Source: Punica granatum
Lineage: Eukaryota; Streptophyta; Magnoliopsida; Myrtales; Lythraceae
DNA: 64,000 nucleotides
Direction of reading: 5' to 3'
Assembly (NCBI RefSeq): GCF_007655135.1
Contig: NC_045128.1
Location: forward strand, 12,090,001 to 12,154,000
Part shown: positions 12,076 through 24,824 of the stretch, piece after piece
Layout of the letters: each line of letters starts with the position of its first letter
How positions within the stretch are numbered: position 1 is the first letter of the stretch
The notes under the pieces: generated by a model
Database searches by the model: none
What the model was told of the DNA's origin: nothing
Seen by the model: only the letters and a program-made list of their open reading frames with translations
Program-made: the position numbers and the translations under genes

Positions 12076-15000
12076 TGTTGATCTCCTTCACCGATCGATC
12101 CTCTTCCTCTCTACAGATTCCGATCTCTGTTCTTCGCTACGGAGAGAAAATGGCAATGGCTATGGCAATGGCTTCCCCTAATCAAATGATGACTGCATTA
12201 ATTAATTCGTTATTTTAGAGAGAGAAAGTGAGGGGTGGAGAGAGAGAAAGAAAGGGGGCCCACAGAAGGAGTTTAGCTCCTCCCGGTGCACCATGCGCCC
12301 GGATGATTTACGAAGCCTCTAAGTTGGGCACATGGTGAACCGGGCGTAGAATTTTGTTCATCCTATAAATGGCCTGCGCCATTCATGTTGCGCGACCGTC
12401 GGTCTGCCCTTATTAATCTGCGGTCGTCGTCCGCCTCTGACTGAGCTGAGAAATCAAAAAATAAAAGTTTTATTTTTATTCCTTCACCCACAGTACTTTC
12501 GGTTTCTAATCATTGAGGTCCCTCCCCCACCCCCACAAGGATATTAACATGTTGGACTGGCCCACCGCAATAGCCATAGGAAGTCGGCATGGCATGTCAT
12601 GGCATAATAGTTTGACCCCCAGGTCAAACTAGAAGGTTGATCCATTAAAGTGGATCATTGCTGGCCATACAACAAAAGCATATTTCCGGTTACCTCTGGA
12701 AATTAACGATCTAATACAGGTTTATAGGTTCTTATAATAGAAGAAGGGTCTATAATTAGATTACACATGATTAGCCAGAACATTCTAGGCATGACGAGAG
12801 TGGCATTTTAAGCTAGATGTATAGGGTGGTCCCTCTTGGGCCACAACAGAATTCATATGAAGGGTTAATCATTCCTTCTTTGTGGAAAATGCTTTCCTTC
12901 GGTTTTTGTTTGTTGGGATAAACCAAACATGGTATACGGAATCTAATGCTAGAATCCAACTCCTCAGCTCAACACGACATGAATTACTTACTTAGCAAGT
13001 CGTGCAAGCATAATAAACAAAATACAATATTAAGTCGTTATCGTCATTGGGCCCATGACATGATAGCATGATAATTGTAGAACAATAACGGAAATGATAA
13101 CTTGAATCGAGCCCTCATAGTACGGTAAGGGAATAGTGACGCAAAGGTATAAAAAAATGTTTTTCTTTTTTTTTTTTTAAATTTCTATGGCGCTTATCAT
13201 GTCGGGCCTCAATGGACAGGCTCGGCATGATAAAAGCTATCGGCTATTGGGATGACTTTCAGCGTTATCGGGCCGGCCTGATAATGATACAGCATGATAA
13301 GACTTGACCACAAATTTATTGTGTTAAGCCCATGCCAAAAGGTACCGCCACTATGTACGAATGTGTATCTCAAAACATCGAGGTATCGAGAAATTTTTTT
13401 GTAAAATATTTAAATGCATTCCTCCACACCAAATGGCGAATAGGGTGGGTTTCCCCTCCGCGAGGACCCACCCTGCTCTTTTTGCCTTTTTTTAAATATA
13501 TATATATATATATATATAGATATTGATTTCTTTAATTTTTTATTTAATTTAGGTATACAAATTCCTTTTTATTTCGATATCCATCGTCTAATATTCGAAA
13601 GTACAACTGGTCATATTGATTTACGATTGAGCGAGATCGACCTATTGAAGGATAAAAGTCTCCTAATCGTGTATTTTCTCCGATCAACTCTGCTATTTTT
13701 TCCTTTGTTTTAAAATTGATTTTTTTAATTTGTTCATTTAATTTAGGTATACAAATTCCTTTTTATTCCGGTATGCACCAATACAACGGGTCCGATTGAT
13801 TTAGGTTTGAGCGAAATGGACATATTAAAGGATAAAACTCTCCTTATCATGAATTTTCTCCAATTACAAGTGTTGAATCACCAAAAATAAGAGCACATTG
13901 ATAAGCAACCTTTTCACCAATTTAGGTAGTCTCTTTTTATTTGTAATGTTAGAAATGTCCTTAATTTTTTTAGTGAAATGCAAGCCTAATTTTTCTAGGG
14001 TATGGAGGTTGTGACGACAAAATGCTTCTAATGGATATTGAATCACTTATGCAAGTAAACTTTGACCACTTAAAATTGGATAAATTAAGGCTTACTATAT
14101 TGCGTCCGTAATTTTCTAATTGGAATTATTGAAAATGAAAATTAAAATTAGCAGAGAAGAATGTCAGCCATTATACTTATGAAATATTAATTAATACACC
14201 CTTTTGAAAACTATGAATCACTTACTATCAATTGATTATTCATACCTCTTACACATACGTAATTTTGTCGTTAGTTTCAGTACTACTCAACATTGATTTC
14301 ATTATGATCAATAAAAAAATTGATCAAAATTTGTCAATCTCGTTACAGCGTGCGATATGGACGCACAATTTAAGCTTGATCAACAAACCCCTATGAGTAT
14401 CCTTAGTAAACGGTTTGGCCACATTTTTTATTTGGATCAAGTTCAATGAATCGTTTCTAATTAGTCCAAATTATTGGTACATATTCATTAACTATTAATA
14501 TGTTTTAAAAAATGAAGAAATTATTCAATAATCGTAAAAGATATCTCAACATACAAAGTTCTTATAAACTAGTGTAATGGCACGTGCATTCACTCCCATT
14601 TGTTTTTATCAATGAGGCACCAATGTCTCGTGGTCCCAAAATATAAACACGGTATCCACTTCAAAAAATAAAAATAATAAAATTGTTTTTATTGCAATAC
14701 AACCAAATTGAATATTTAATCCCGTTGTGTCTTGTTCCAGGATTTTCAGAAACATCTTGCACTATAATCATTATTACTACCACAGTATTTGCATTTGCGG
14801 GCTTGTATTTGCTTATCTGGTATTGTATTTTCTTGTGCGGAATAGTATAGAAATGGTTTGAGTGAATTCGTCTACACACAACATGTAGATCAACAACTCG
14901 ATTTGCTAATCATATAGTAGTTGTCGTTGACACCCTGATGGAAAACTCCCTCTTCATCTTGACAATCAGAAAGTAGATAATTGTATCCTGTTAAGCTGCC

Positions 15001-15181
15001 TTAGCTGCACAGTTAGGCAAGAATTCATCACCCGATTCATAATTTCGAAGTTCGACCACAAATGGGGAAGATGCTCTTGTGATGTGAATATTTTCTGAGT
15101 TATTTTGCTCGCTAAGGATTAACAAAAGAAACGACATATGAGTGAGAGGGGACAAAGTGATAAAGGAAGACTGAGATTTTG
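12076..15181. other. Intergenic region left of the MITE
   Basis: The first 150 bases are the profilin 5' UTR and promoter side. At 12611-12628 a short palindrome pairs two TTTGACC-type motifs (W-box-like). A TA microsatellite lies at about 13496-13518. A diverged tandem duplication is listed separately. Nothing coding is supported; the small ORFs here have no recognisable product. Confidence 0.5.
13545..13880. repeat. Diverged tandem duplication, period 194 bp
   Basis: The phrase AGGTATACAAATTCCTTTTT occurs at 13551 and again at 13745. It is followed in both copies by similar sequence (GATTTACGATTGAGCGAGAT versus GATTTAGGTTTGAGCGAAAT, then a GGATAAAA-CTCTCCT segment and TTTTCTCC). No coding role is evident. 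Confidence 0.65.
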
Positions 15182-15424
15182 CCCCGTTTGAATTTAGAGT
15201 TAATTGATTTTAACTTTAACTTTAACTTTAACTCAACATACTACATGATAAAAACACACATTTTCTAATTCAAAAATTTTAACTTTAACTTTAACTCAAC
15301 ACACTACACAACAAAAATACACGTTTTCCAAATCAAATTTATAATCACATCTCATTTGTCCTTTTCCACAATCAATATTAAAATCAAAATTAAAATAATT
15401 TTAATTATGAATCCAAACGGCTCC
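15182..15424. mobile_element. MITE with imperfect terminal inverted repeats
   Basis: The left end CCCGTTTGAATTTAGAGTTAA and the reverse complement of the right end (AGCCGTTTGGATTCATAATT) match over about 30 bases. The interior has repeated AACTTTAACTTTAACTC blocks. Length of about 240 bp and absence of coding sequence fit a non-autonomous DNA element. The target duplication is unclear, so the superfamily is left open; the CCGTTTG-type end would suit a Harbinger/Tourist-like family. Confidence 0.6.
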
Positions 15425-16542
15425 TGAGTTTTTGAGAGCCGCAACTAAAGGCATAGCCTCTGCCCGCCACCAAATGAGGTGAAGTTAGTAGCTAGGCCCA
15501 ATGGGGAATTTCTCACTCTCCCAATTCATTTATGGGCTTTTCATGTCTCACCATCGCGGTCCATGCAAAAGCATTTCTTTCATAGCCCATTACAATGTGA
15601 AATTTCGCCCAAAAGGGTTCAAATGCAATAACACTCGTTGTCTATCTCAAAACAAAAATGTTCTAGAGTTGATTCATGTCACTTAAACTTTTCGTGTCCA
15701 TTTATTTCATATTTCCTTATCTATTATTATGTAAATTACTAGGCGCATGAGCCTTTAAACAAAACAAAGAAAGAGTGAAATTCTTAAAAATATGTGAATG
15801 TCAAAAAACCTTTATATAATCTTATTCTTCATAAGAGTGGGAATGACCACAAGGCACTATACAATCTGTTTGGCAACCGAAAAATTTTTAACTTAATTCG
15901 CAAACGGACAAAAAAAGGCTGGTCAAACGGTAATATTGAGGGCCCCACTCCTGACTTCGTCTTCAATCGCTCTGTGTTGCCCTAATTTTTGAGATTTCAC
16001 AGAAAGAACAGATAGCAACTCCATCGCTCTGTGTTCTTGCAGCTGTTAACTTCGACGCTGTTGAATCTGCCCCGATTTCAACTCCATTTTAGGGGCGCCG
16101 CATCACAGAGGACTTCGACATCGGCAACGAAGCCTCCTAATCGACGTTGGCGAGTGGTAATCGGTCCAGATTTCACTGAAATCGGCCGTACGAATAAGGT
16201 AATCGGTACAGAATTCACTGAAATCGGCCACAAGAAGCAATAGTCAATTTCACGGCTAACTTACATCCCATCTGAATTTTTTTCCCTTGCTTGATATCGC
16301 AGAAAAAGCAATCATAAGGACCTGCAAGAACAGGGCAAAGGCCCCCCTTGTCAGGAATACGATTCCCCGCACTGAGCAACTTCTGCTACAGAAGGACAAA
16401 GATTCCCTCCTTTGGTCTTTTTCGAGGGTCCTTCCACTTCATTGTTCACCAGCACGCGAGGCTTTAAAAGACCCGCGTCTCCTCTGCTTCGGTACGCAAT
16501 CTGAATTTCAGGTAATTTCTCCCATCCTCTCTCCAGTTGCAG

Positions 16543-17289
16543 ATGTCTGATGCTGTGTAATTTTATGGCTTGTCTTGCTTATTTGGTCACTGAGAGGCAA
16601 TCTGTTGTATTTGTTTCGCTGAAACCCCGTTTAAATATGATGTTCTGTTGTTCAAATATTCACGAATGTGAATCTGCTATTCTTACCCTACATTATGTCT
16701 GATGATGTGTACTTTTATGGCTTCTTTTGCTTCTTAGGTCACCCAAAAAAGCAATCTGTTGTTATTGATTCGCTGAAACCTCGTGTGATGCTGCAATGTT
16801 GTTCAAATTTCACGAATGTGAAGCTGCTGTTCTTACCCTACATTATGTCTGATACTGTGTATTTTTATGGCTCGTCTTGCTTCTTTGGTCACTGAGAGGC
16901 AATCTGATGTAATTGTTTCGCTGAAACCCCGTTTAAAAGTTGTTCTGTTGTTCAAATATTCGCGAATGTGAATCTGCTATTCTTACCCTACATTATGTCT
17001 TATGATGTGTACTTTTATGGCTTATTTTGCTTCTTAGGTCACCCAAAAAAGCAATCTGTTGTTATTGATTCGCTGAAACCTCGTGTGATGCTGCAATGTT
17101 GTTCAAATTTCACGAATGTGAAGCTGCTGTTCTTACCCTACATTATGTCTGATACTGTGTAATTTTATGGCTTCTCTTGCTTGTTTGGTCACTGAGATGC
17201 AATCTGTTGTTATTGTTTCGCTGAAACCCTGTGTTAATGTTGTTCTGTTGTTCACATTTCACGAATGTGAAGCTGCTGTTCTTCTTTCA
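16543..17289 (+). repeat. Alternating A-B-A-B-A array of 150-bp units
   Basis: The phrase ATGTCTGATG or a close variant starts units at 16543, 16695, 16845, 16995 and 17145 (spacings 152, 150, 150, 150). Units 1, 3 and 5 share a GGTCACTGAGAGGCAATCTG-like block. Units 2 and 4 share GGTCACCCAAAAAAGCAATC and are almost identical to each other. Thus a 300-bp two-unit block was duplicated after the 150-bp unit had diverged. The array lies in the leader/intron region between the left end of the transposon and ORF1. Confidence 0.85.
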
Positions 17290-17560
17290 GTTTGTTGAGT
17301 AATATGCTTATCGCCTTGTCTCGATTACTGTAATTGTGTCTAGCTCCTAGGCGATACATCATTTCTCCATGCTGTTAGTCTCTGAAGCTGCGATTAGTTG
17401 CATTATTTTGGATAATATATAAGCAGGCAAGGGTTCATTTGCCACAGGAAATGAACCTGTTCTGTGAGTAATTAATTTTTTTTTCCTATTAACTGATAGA
17501 CGAATTATCATGATTTGCTGCAATTTGTTTTTGTGCTGTTAATTTTATTTTTTTCCTATT

Positions 17561-18714
17561 ATGTGTGGAAGTTGTGGTCCAAAAACTGCATCGATAATGG
17601 CTCCAAAGGGTGAGCATGTACTGGAATGGAGTGATGAGATGGAGTTGGCATTCATACATATCATGCTTGAAGTCTTCAAAGTGACCCAAACGACTTCCTG
17701 GAAGAGATCTCATTGGGAAGAGATGACTAAGGAAATAGATAAGCAATTTCCTGAAGCGCAACTTTGTTGGACGAAGGTAAGGGACAAGTGTGCTAGATTG
17801 AAAGGGACATACAGGCAGTTCACTGAGCTAAGGAACCACACTGGAGTGGGATGGGATGCAGACACGAACACCATCAAGGCCAATCCCGATGTCTGGGATA
17901 TGTTTATCAAGGTACACGCTTCAGATATGTTACTGTCTTCTGTGTTTGAAGCTGAGTTCATAATATGAGTTATGCAATGCTGACAATTCCTTTCATTTAA
18001 AATGCCTACTGGTTGTTCAATTTTCTAGATATTGGCATGTCCTTCACGGGATGTCGTTGGCTTTCTATAGTTCCTCACTATTTACTGTTACTGTTCTCGT
18101 AACATATACCGTATCTCAATGTGCAGAAGAACAAGGCATTCAAGGCATTCCGGACCAAAGGCTGCAAGCACTACAGCCTATTGAATGAGCTTTTCAGTTC
18201 TTCAACTGCTACCGGTGCTCTTCGCATCTCCTCCACCAATCCACCGACAACTTCATCTGAGGAACGACGGATGCATGCGGCATTCATATCAGCGTCGAGG
18301 GGAAAGCAGAAACAGGCTGTCAACATCGTGGAGTGCTCCGACGAGAGTGACGACCCTGTCAATGTTGAAGATCCAATAATATCAGAGTCCCGACGTCGAG
18401 TGTCTAAAAGAGCTTCATCGGAAAAGTCCATAATGCATGAGTGCATGGAATTGTTTAGGGATAGCTTCAACAAGAATGGTCTCGAAACCCCATCGGTATC
18501 AAAGCGAAGCAAGTCCGTATCAAGCCCTGATAAGCCAAAGAAGGATAGCGTCAACGAAGCCATGTTAGAGTTGAAAAAATTGAAGGAGAAGGTCCCGCGT
18601 CGCTTTTATGTGAAAGCCGCCATGGCGCTGGCAGATAAGGAAATAAGGAAGGTTTTCATGTTCTTAGACAAGGACGAGCGAATTGAATGGCTGCAGAACC
18701 TTGCTGACTCCTGA
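17561..18714 (+). CDS. PIF/Harbinger ORF1, Myb/SANT-like DNA-binding protein, 2 exons
   Basis: Exon 1 is 17561-17911 (ends ATC AAG, donor GTACAC) and exon 2 is 18127-18714 (after GTGCAG), both phase 0, giving 312 residues. The first 130 residues form a Myb/SANT-like helix-turn-helix domain: WSDEMELAFIHIM, then WKRSHWEEM, CWTKVRDKCARLKGTY and the DVWDMFIK-KNKAFKAFRTKG junction across the intron. The C-terminal half is Ser- and charge-rich, with a final predicted helix. In PIF elements ORF1 acts with the transposase at the terminal repeats. A second in-frame Met at 17597 (MAPKGEHV) may be the real start. No stop interrupts it, in contrast to the transposase gene. It could be mistaken for a host gene of the same domain family, but the context argues for transposon ORF1. 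Confidence 0.8.
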
Positions 18715-18957
18715 ATCGACGCGCAGAGTATATTGGTTTACGTTTAGTTGAACATGTTCCGCTAATTGCTTTTACTTTACTTTGTTATGACATTTGTTAT
18801 CCTGACATGTTTGTTTCGGGTGTTTGGAATAATTTCATTTGAACATTTTTAATGCGTGCTTTGACTGTCTTGTGTGGTATGAAATGTGGTTTTTAAATGT
18901 TAACGTACAGTGTGCTATTCTTACAACAGTTATAGGCGTACAGTAGCAATTCTCAAT

Positions 18958-20335
18958 ATGCCAAGGAATAGCAATTCTGCACGGTATGACGGGAACTCTG
19001 ACGATGACGAGATCGTTGTTAGACAGCGGTGGTTCTTCTTATTGATGATACAACTAATGGAGGCCGAATGAGTGGTTCAAAGGAACATCCCATGCAGAAC
19101 TTCGGCACTTCAGGGAAGACAATACACAAATGAAGTTTTGGGGAATGATGTTAGATGCTTCGAGTCATTTAGAATGTAACCGTATGTGTTTAGAAATCTT
19201 TGCGACACACTTCGGCTGCGCTGTGGTATCACTGATAGTAGGCATGGTATCACCGTGGAAGAGATGGTAGGAATGTTCTTATTGGTTATTTCACATAGTT
19301 CACGCTATGCAATTGTGGCGGAAAGGTATCAACATTCAAAAGAAACGGTGTCACGAGCAGTCATAAAAATTCTCCGAGGTATACTAGCCTTATCACCCGA
19401 GTATATTCGACCGAGGAACGTAGCTGTACAGCCGGAAATTGAAAGGGAACCACGTTGGCGTTTCTTTAGGGTATTTTCCTAATAATGCCAAGCTATGAAT
19501 AATTTATATCGTAAAATTATGTAAGTTACATAATAATTTTGTATTGTCACGCAGGATTGCATCGGAGCAATTGATGGAACACATGTGGCTGCATGTATCC
19601 CCAGAGAGAATAGAGTACCATATCTCGATAGAAATGCTGAGATAACACAAAATATATTGGCCGCTTGTTCCCACGACATGATGTTCACATATGTCATGAC
19701 AGGTTGGGAGGGTTCGGCACATGATTCAAGAATATTTTCCGAAGCTGCTACATTGGAGCAATTTCCAGCGCCACGTGGTGGTAAGTATTTACTGGTCACT
19801 TTTCTCTTTTCGATAAAATTTCAACCATAACATGTTTAACTGAACAATTTTCCTTTTTTTTCTTCCCAGACCAATATTATGTTGTCGATGCAGGGTTTTC
19901 AAATATTCCTGGATATTTGGCTCCATACAAGGGGGAACGATATCACCGAAGTGATTTCGGACGGCGCAATCCACCGACAACAGAGAAGGAGCTTTTTAAT
20001 CAGCGTCACGCATCAGTGCGCAACGTCATCGAACGTTGCTTTGGTATTTTGAAAAGGAGATTTGCCATACTAAGATTAATGCCAAACTTCATACCGTTAA
20101 GACAAGGACAACTTGCCCTTGCGTGTTTTGTTTTGCATAATTTTATACGACGCAATAATTATCATGACAGATTATTTGCGGAGTACGGCGATGCGTGGAC
20201 ATAATACGATGAATTTCGAAGTCCACCGCCAGAAGAAGGAATTAGAACTCAAGTGGATATGAGTAGTGACGAAATAAATATTGTGCGAGACCGTATCGCT
20301 AATCGCTTATGGCGCGAAGAAAGAGGAGGGCGATG
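18958..20335 (+). pseudogene. PIF/Harbinger DDE transposase with three in-frame stops
   Basis: Exons read 18958-19470, 19555-19780 and 19870-20335 with clean GT-AG introns. The DDE nuclease is visible: CIGAIDGTHVAAC (first Asp), HDSRIF (second Asp) and NVIERCFGILKRRF (Glu). The N-terminal part has the FRNLCDTLR and helix-turn-helix region (ERYQHSKETVSRAV). The frame is preserved throughout but is cut by TGA at 19069-19071, TAA at 19177-19179 and TAA at 20202-20204. After the last stop it still reads sensibly to RIANRLWREERGGR. All three catalytic residues are present. The likely cause is point mutation, not frameshift, so this copy died recently or lightly. Confidence 0.85.
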
Positions 20336-20580
20336 ATAGATCCGCTCTTTTATTTGTATTTGAATGTAGTGAGCGAATTGATGTACTGTTTTGCTATTGA
20401 AAGTGTCAAATTTTTATTAAATGGTGTCTTGAAGGTAAATTGATGTTGGAAGGAAAATTGAAATTGGAAGCAAAAGGCAACATGAGGCCCACCATGAGTT
20501 GCAAAACATACAAAAATTTATCTTCTAGTGTAAATGAGTTGAGTTGAGTTTTTTTAACTCATTTGCCAAACACAACCGTG

Positions 20581-23155
20581 ACATATTTATTTTCCAATAG
20601 TTGCCACAATCATTTTACCCTGATATTGATTAGATCCAGATTCAAAAAGGAGTTTCTCCTTGACTCGACGTGACTTGACTCAAATCATTCTACGTGGGTC
20701 TCAAGTACGTGGTTTCTTAAAGCTTTTCATCAGAATACGCATGTCCCAGATTTTTAGTGTTTGTTGACACTTGAAGAAAATTCCAATCATCAGCTAACAT
20801 GTACCAAGGTCATCATTATATATATGGCGTGCTTTAATGGGGGTTCCAATCCAACACATGATTGAGTTGATCTTGGTTTAACAGCCGAGGCTTGAGCATG
20901 ACTTAAAGGCAATAAATACTTCAACGACAACCATGAATTCTCACAATAATTGACGCCCCATTTGTTATTAATAAAGAAATTAATATATGGATTGGCTATT
21001 AATTTACCGCACAAAGACCAATTTTATATTAGTCGGAGCCAATTGAGCTTCCGAATACTTAGATTTACACCAAAAAAATGACCAGTTTTATATAATTAGA
21101 AAAAGAACGCCATTTAGTGATACATGTTATCATCTAAATTCCTAAAATAATTGAGTTTAATTCTTGTCAATACAAGAATTTCCAGTGTCCACATTTTTCG
21201 GATTATAAATGAGGTCCATTGACTAGGCATAATGAAATATAAAATTAAATAAAGAAGCATTAATAGTTTCATTGATGAGAATCTGATAGAAAAGATCTTA
21301 GTTATAGGTAAAAGCTTATACCATTATATTACCCCTTTTCTTTATTTTATTTTACTTTGCTAAGATTCATGGACTTTCATATTAATAAAAAAAGATCACT
21401 TATATTATCTTTTATTTAAGCTATAGTAGAGTTACAACAAACTCTATAAGAGGGGATTAGCAAAGAAAACGTACTCTCAAAAGTGAGAATATATTCACTC
21501 AACCTAAATTTTTAATATATTTCATATAATAGTTATAACTACTATGAATATTATTTGTATTATGAAAGTAGCTCCTATAGGTTACTATTGATCAAGTACT
21601 AATATATAAACCTTATAGGTACTAAAAAAGAAGAATTACCTATTTTATTTTTCTAATTTTGTTTTTACTATTTTGCACTCTTATAAGTTACTTCCTATAA
21701 TTCACTTTTCCGTTTTTTTATTTTCATATTAAGTTTGGAATCATATGCTCTTTCAAAACACTTGATGGGCAAGTTTCAAAGAAAAGTTATTTTTCTACAT
21801 GCAATAAGAACCTACCTTGGTAGGAGAAACTATAGTTGAGATCATAGGTTGATGCTCTCGTAAAATTTAATTAGACTTGAAAGTTTTAATTACCCATATA
21901 CTCTTATTTTTAATTAAAGAACTTATCGATTATTAATGAACTAAAAGCATACCTAGCAATTGAGTTGACTCAATTTGTCTGCACTTTTATCGAACTAAAA
22001 GTGGACTTTTTGCTTTTGCAATTTTTAAAAAATAATTTTTTTTTACAGAATATACAAGATAAATTTTTGTTGAAAAATTGATGGAGGACTGCAAGTGAAT
22101 AAACAAGACAGAGATCAGAATAATGTTAAACTCAAAAAAGGTTTTAGGCTGCAAAATAGCAATATAGTCAAACATTAAGGACTATTCACTTTCTTATTAT
22201 TTTTTTAATATAAAATCAATGCAGGTAAAAACTACTACTTTGACATTATTGTTTTGCCCAAAAAAAATGAAAATAATAATATTCTTATATATGATTCTAC
22301 AAACATACAATTTCTAAAATTTTACATTAAAATCTTTACGTTATTAGTTATTGGTTCGATTATATAATTTATTGGCTAATCAAATCAACAAGTTTGTGAA
22401 TATTTTAGTCAAACGTAAATAATTACAGTGATGAACATAAATTCACTGCAACTTGTGTTTTTAATACCAGTATATATTAAAAAGAGAGAAAAAAGAAAAC
22501 GAACAACGCACTTGCCCCACCAATTTGATTGGGGACATCCCATCTCGTTAGACTATATCCATTCACGGTCTCTAATTCGAGTTTTTGAAATTGACTCATC
22601 ACTGTCACATAATCATCACATTATTTAGAGACACATTCAACAAAAAAAGACTCACTATCCCGACTATCATCTCTATTTTTAAGTATTTCGTTAGATCTCA
22701 TATATATATATATATATATATATAAGAGAAACCAATTGATTGTGAGACCCACAGCTAGCTGTGTCTCATACAACCACAAATTAGGCCCAGATTAAAAAAA
22801 AAAAGTAAGTTGAAAAAGATTAAAGCTGCTGTCGCATGGGACATGCTGTCGTCACACTGCAGCAACTCACGGGGTCTCTCATTTGAGAGATGCTCCCGGC
22901 GAGCGATAGGGGAGACCCCGGTTAGATTTAGTCTTAGCGTCGTGCCTATGCCATGCTTTTGGGGCTTTTTTTTACTTAAAAATCAGGGAAAAAAAGATAA
23001 ATAATGGGTAATGGCATAAATAATCAAATTTAGTAAAAAGCTATATATATTAAGCTAAAGAAGAGTATTAAAAGACTGTCCTAAACTTGTCATATGTCAA
23101 TTATTGATAGGAGAGAAGGTAGAGAGAGGATAGAAATGTGAAAGAGAATGATGAA

Positions 23156-23191
<36 letters not shown>

Positions 23192-23282
23192 CTGTTTACT
23201 AGGTTTCACCGTGTTACGCTATGTGCAGTATTGCATGTATTTTCCAAAATTTTTCAATACTTTGCATTATTTTCTTTTTTCG
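20581..23282. other. AT-rich intergenic DNA
   Basis: No coding sequence recognised. TA microsatellites lie at about 22700-22724 and 23158-23188. Short ORFs here have low-complexity, AT-driven composition and no recognisable motif. Confidence 0.5.
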
Positions 23283-23423
23283 ATTACAAAGGAGACCCAA
23301 GACTTGGGACAATGAAAAATAAATCCTAAATAACTAATAAGAGGCATGAGTAGTCCCATTAGATATCGAACCTACGATCTCTAGGTCAATAAGCGAGGGT
23401 GTGTACCACTACGCTACACCATC
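23283..23423 (-). mobile_element. tRNA-derived SINE (family 1)
   Basis: Read on the minus strand, the head starts GATGGTGTAGCGTAGTGGTA. A pol III A box (TAGCGTAGTGG, 23417-23407) and a B box (GGTTCGATATC, 23372-23362) lie about 45 bases apart, as in tRNA genes. A unique body ends TTTGTAATCGAAAAAAG. It is not a functional tRNA, as it lacks an acceptor stem and CCA-side pairing. Related copies occur near 35245-35368 and 57660-57826. Confidence 0.75.
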
Positions 23424-24134
23424 TTTTGATTACTTTGCATTATTTATATAACAATATAACTAATAGCACAAGTAATAACTTAACTAAAAAAATCATAATT
23501 CAATAAGAAATTTACATAAAAAATATTCTTTTCATAGATTTAATTTCTATGCTCCGTCGGTATTATATATATGTTAATATTCTTTCAACACTATATAACC
23601 TCTAAAATTATTATGATTTTTTTTTGAAAAATATCCTAATTCTATTTAATATGCGCATAACGAATTTGACATTGGAAAAACGAAACAAAATGATAACGCT
23701 CATCATATAAAGAGAACAATGAAAAATAATTAAAATATGATAGTTTTTAAGAATGGTGGTTATTACTTAATTATCACTATATTCTAAAACCCAATGGTCC
23801 TATATAAAATGAAGTGAATGTATGCATTTTAAAAAAGTTAAAGTAAGACGAAATGAATGAGTGGTTTGGCTTTATAAAATATAACAATATAATTATTCGG
23901 TAAAGTTTTCTATTTGAATCGTTATACTTTAGATTTTGGACTGTACCCAAATAATGTGCTTATTTATATATAATCTATTTTTCGATTGAAATCTTTTTCA
24001 TTTTTAGTATTGTACTGCATGATAAAGAAATTTTAATTTGAATATCGAAAATGCACTTCTATAATTCGACAAAAATTATCATAAAATTATATATATATAT
24101 ATATACACACACACATATATATATCTTTAAATTT

Positions 24135-24173
24135 TAGTAATTGGTTCGTGCATCATACGGGTACTTACACTAG
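24135..24173 (+). mobile_element. Probable Helitron 3' terminus
   Basis: A weak hairpin (CGTGCATCATACG) is followed 12 bases later by CTAG and a T, the CTRR-T signature of a Helitron 3' end. The matching 5' TC end could not be chosen with confidence among the AT-rich stretches upstream. A microsatellite of (TA)n-(CA)n at 24090-24122 lies just before it. Confidence 0.45.
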
Positions 24174-24824
24174 TTTTAAACTGGTTCCCACAGGGAGAGT
24201 TGTTTCCTTTTACACACACGCGTGTATGATCAGAGCATAGGTCCTTGATTTGATGGCCCTTTCATATCTACAATTTCATTCGAAAAGGTTTGTTAAAATG
24301 CCATTTTTTTGTGTTAGTGAAAAAATAAATATAAATGTCGCATCTAATTATGTTTAGATTAGTTTGTTGCTCTCATCATCACAAAATTTCACATAGTATA
24401 ACATCGCGCTATGCATGTCCTTGTTCGCACAACGCTATACCTAATTTTCAAAGCAGACAAAATGTGGCTCATGCTAGTCTAGCCCGAGCCGTGGAAATCA
24501 TGGTGAGTAGACCCAAGTGTGGAAGAGTATGCTTGCCTCATGTTAAGTTTACCAACTTTCACCCGATATCAGCTGTTCAGGGGTTGATTGAGGGCACATT
24601 GTATGTGATGGCAAGTGAAAGATATATTATCTTTATAAAGGTGAGTGTTGAGAATAGTTAATTAAATCCTACATTAAAAAATTAATAAGAAATCTGGATA
24701 AAATAATTGGACTCGCTTTCCTATCGTGCTTGAGTTGGACATGGCTCCACATAGAGTTGCAGATTTATTGAAAATTTCACATAATATGAAGTAGGTTTGA
24801 AATGCCAAGTGCCATCAATTCGCT

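Larger units (their letters stand above)
15861..20580 (+). mobile_element. PIF/Harbinger DNA transposon
   Basis: Two PIF/Harbinger genes lie in the same orientation: a SANT/Myb-like ORF1 (17561-18714) and a DDE transposase (18958-20335). Candidate ends are CTGTTTGGCAAC near 15866 and the inverted form GTTTGGCAAATGAGTTAAAA near 20575-20555; both continue into A/T-rich stretches containing AACTTAA or AACTCAA. The outermost bases and the expected 3-bp target duplication could not be fixed by eye, so the borders are approximate. Total length is about 4.7 kb, normal for an autonomous member. Confidence 0.7.

Noticed and set aside
16668..17162. Two ORFs with the same MNLLFLPYIMS peptide
   Set aside because: They are translations of the 150-bp tandem repeat and repeat because the DNA does; there is no codon-level conservation.
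23362..23417. A genuine tRNA gene
   Set aside because: A and B boxes are present, but there is no acceptor-stem pairing and the sequence continues into a SINE body with an A-rich tail.
24335..24661. 108-residue ORF
   Set aside because: No recognisable motif, no splice context and a random-looking composition with many His and Ser.
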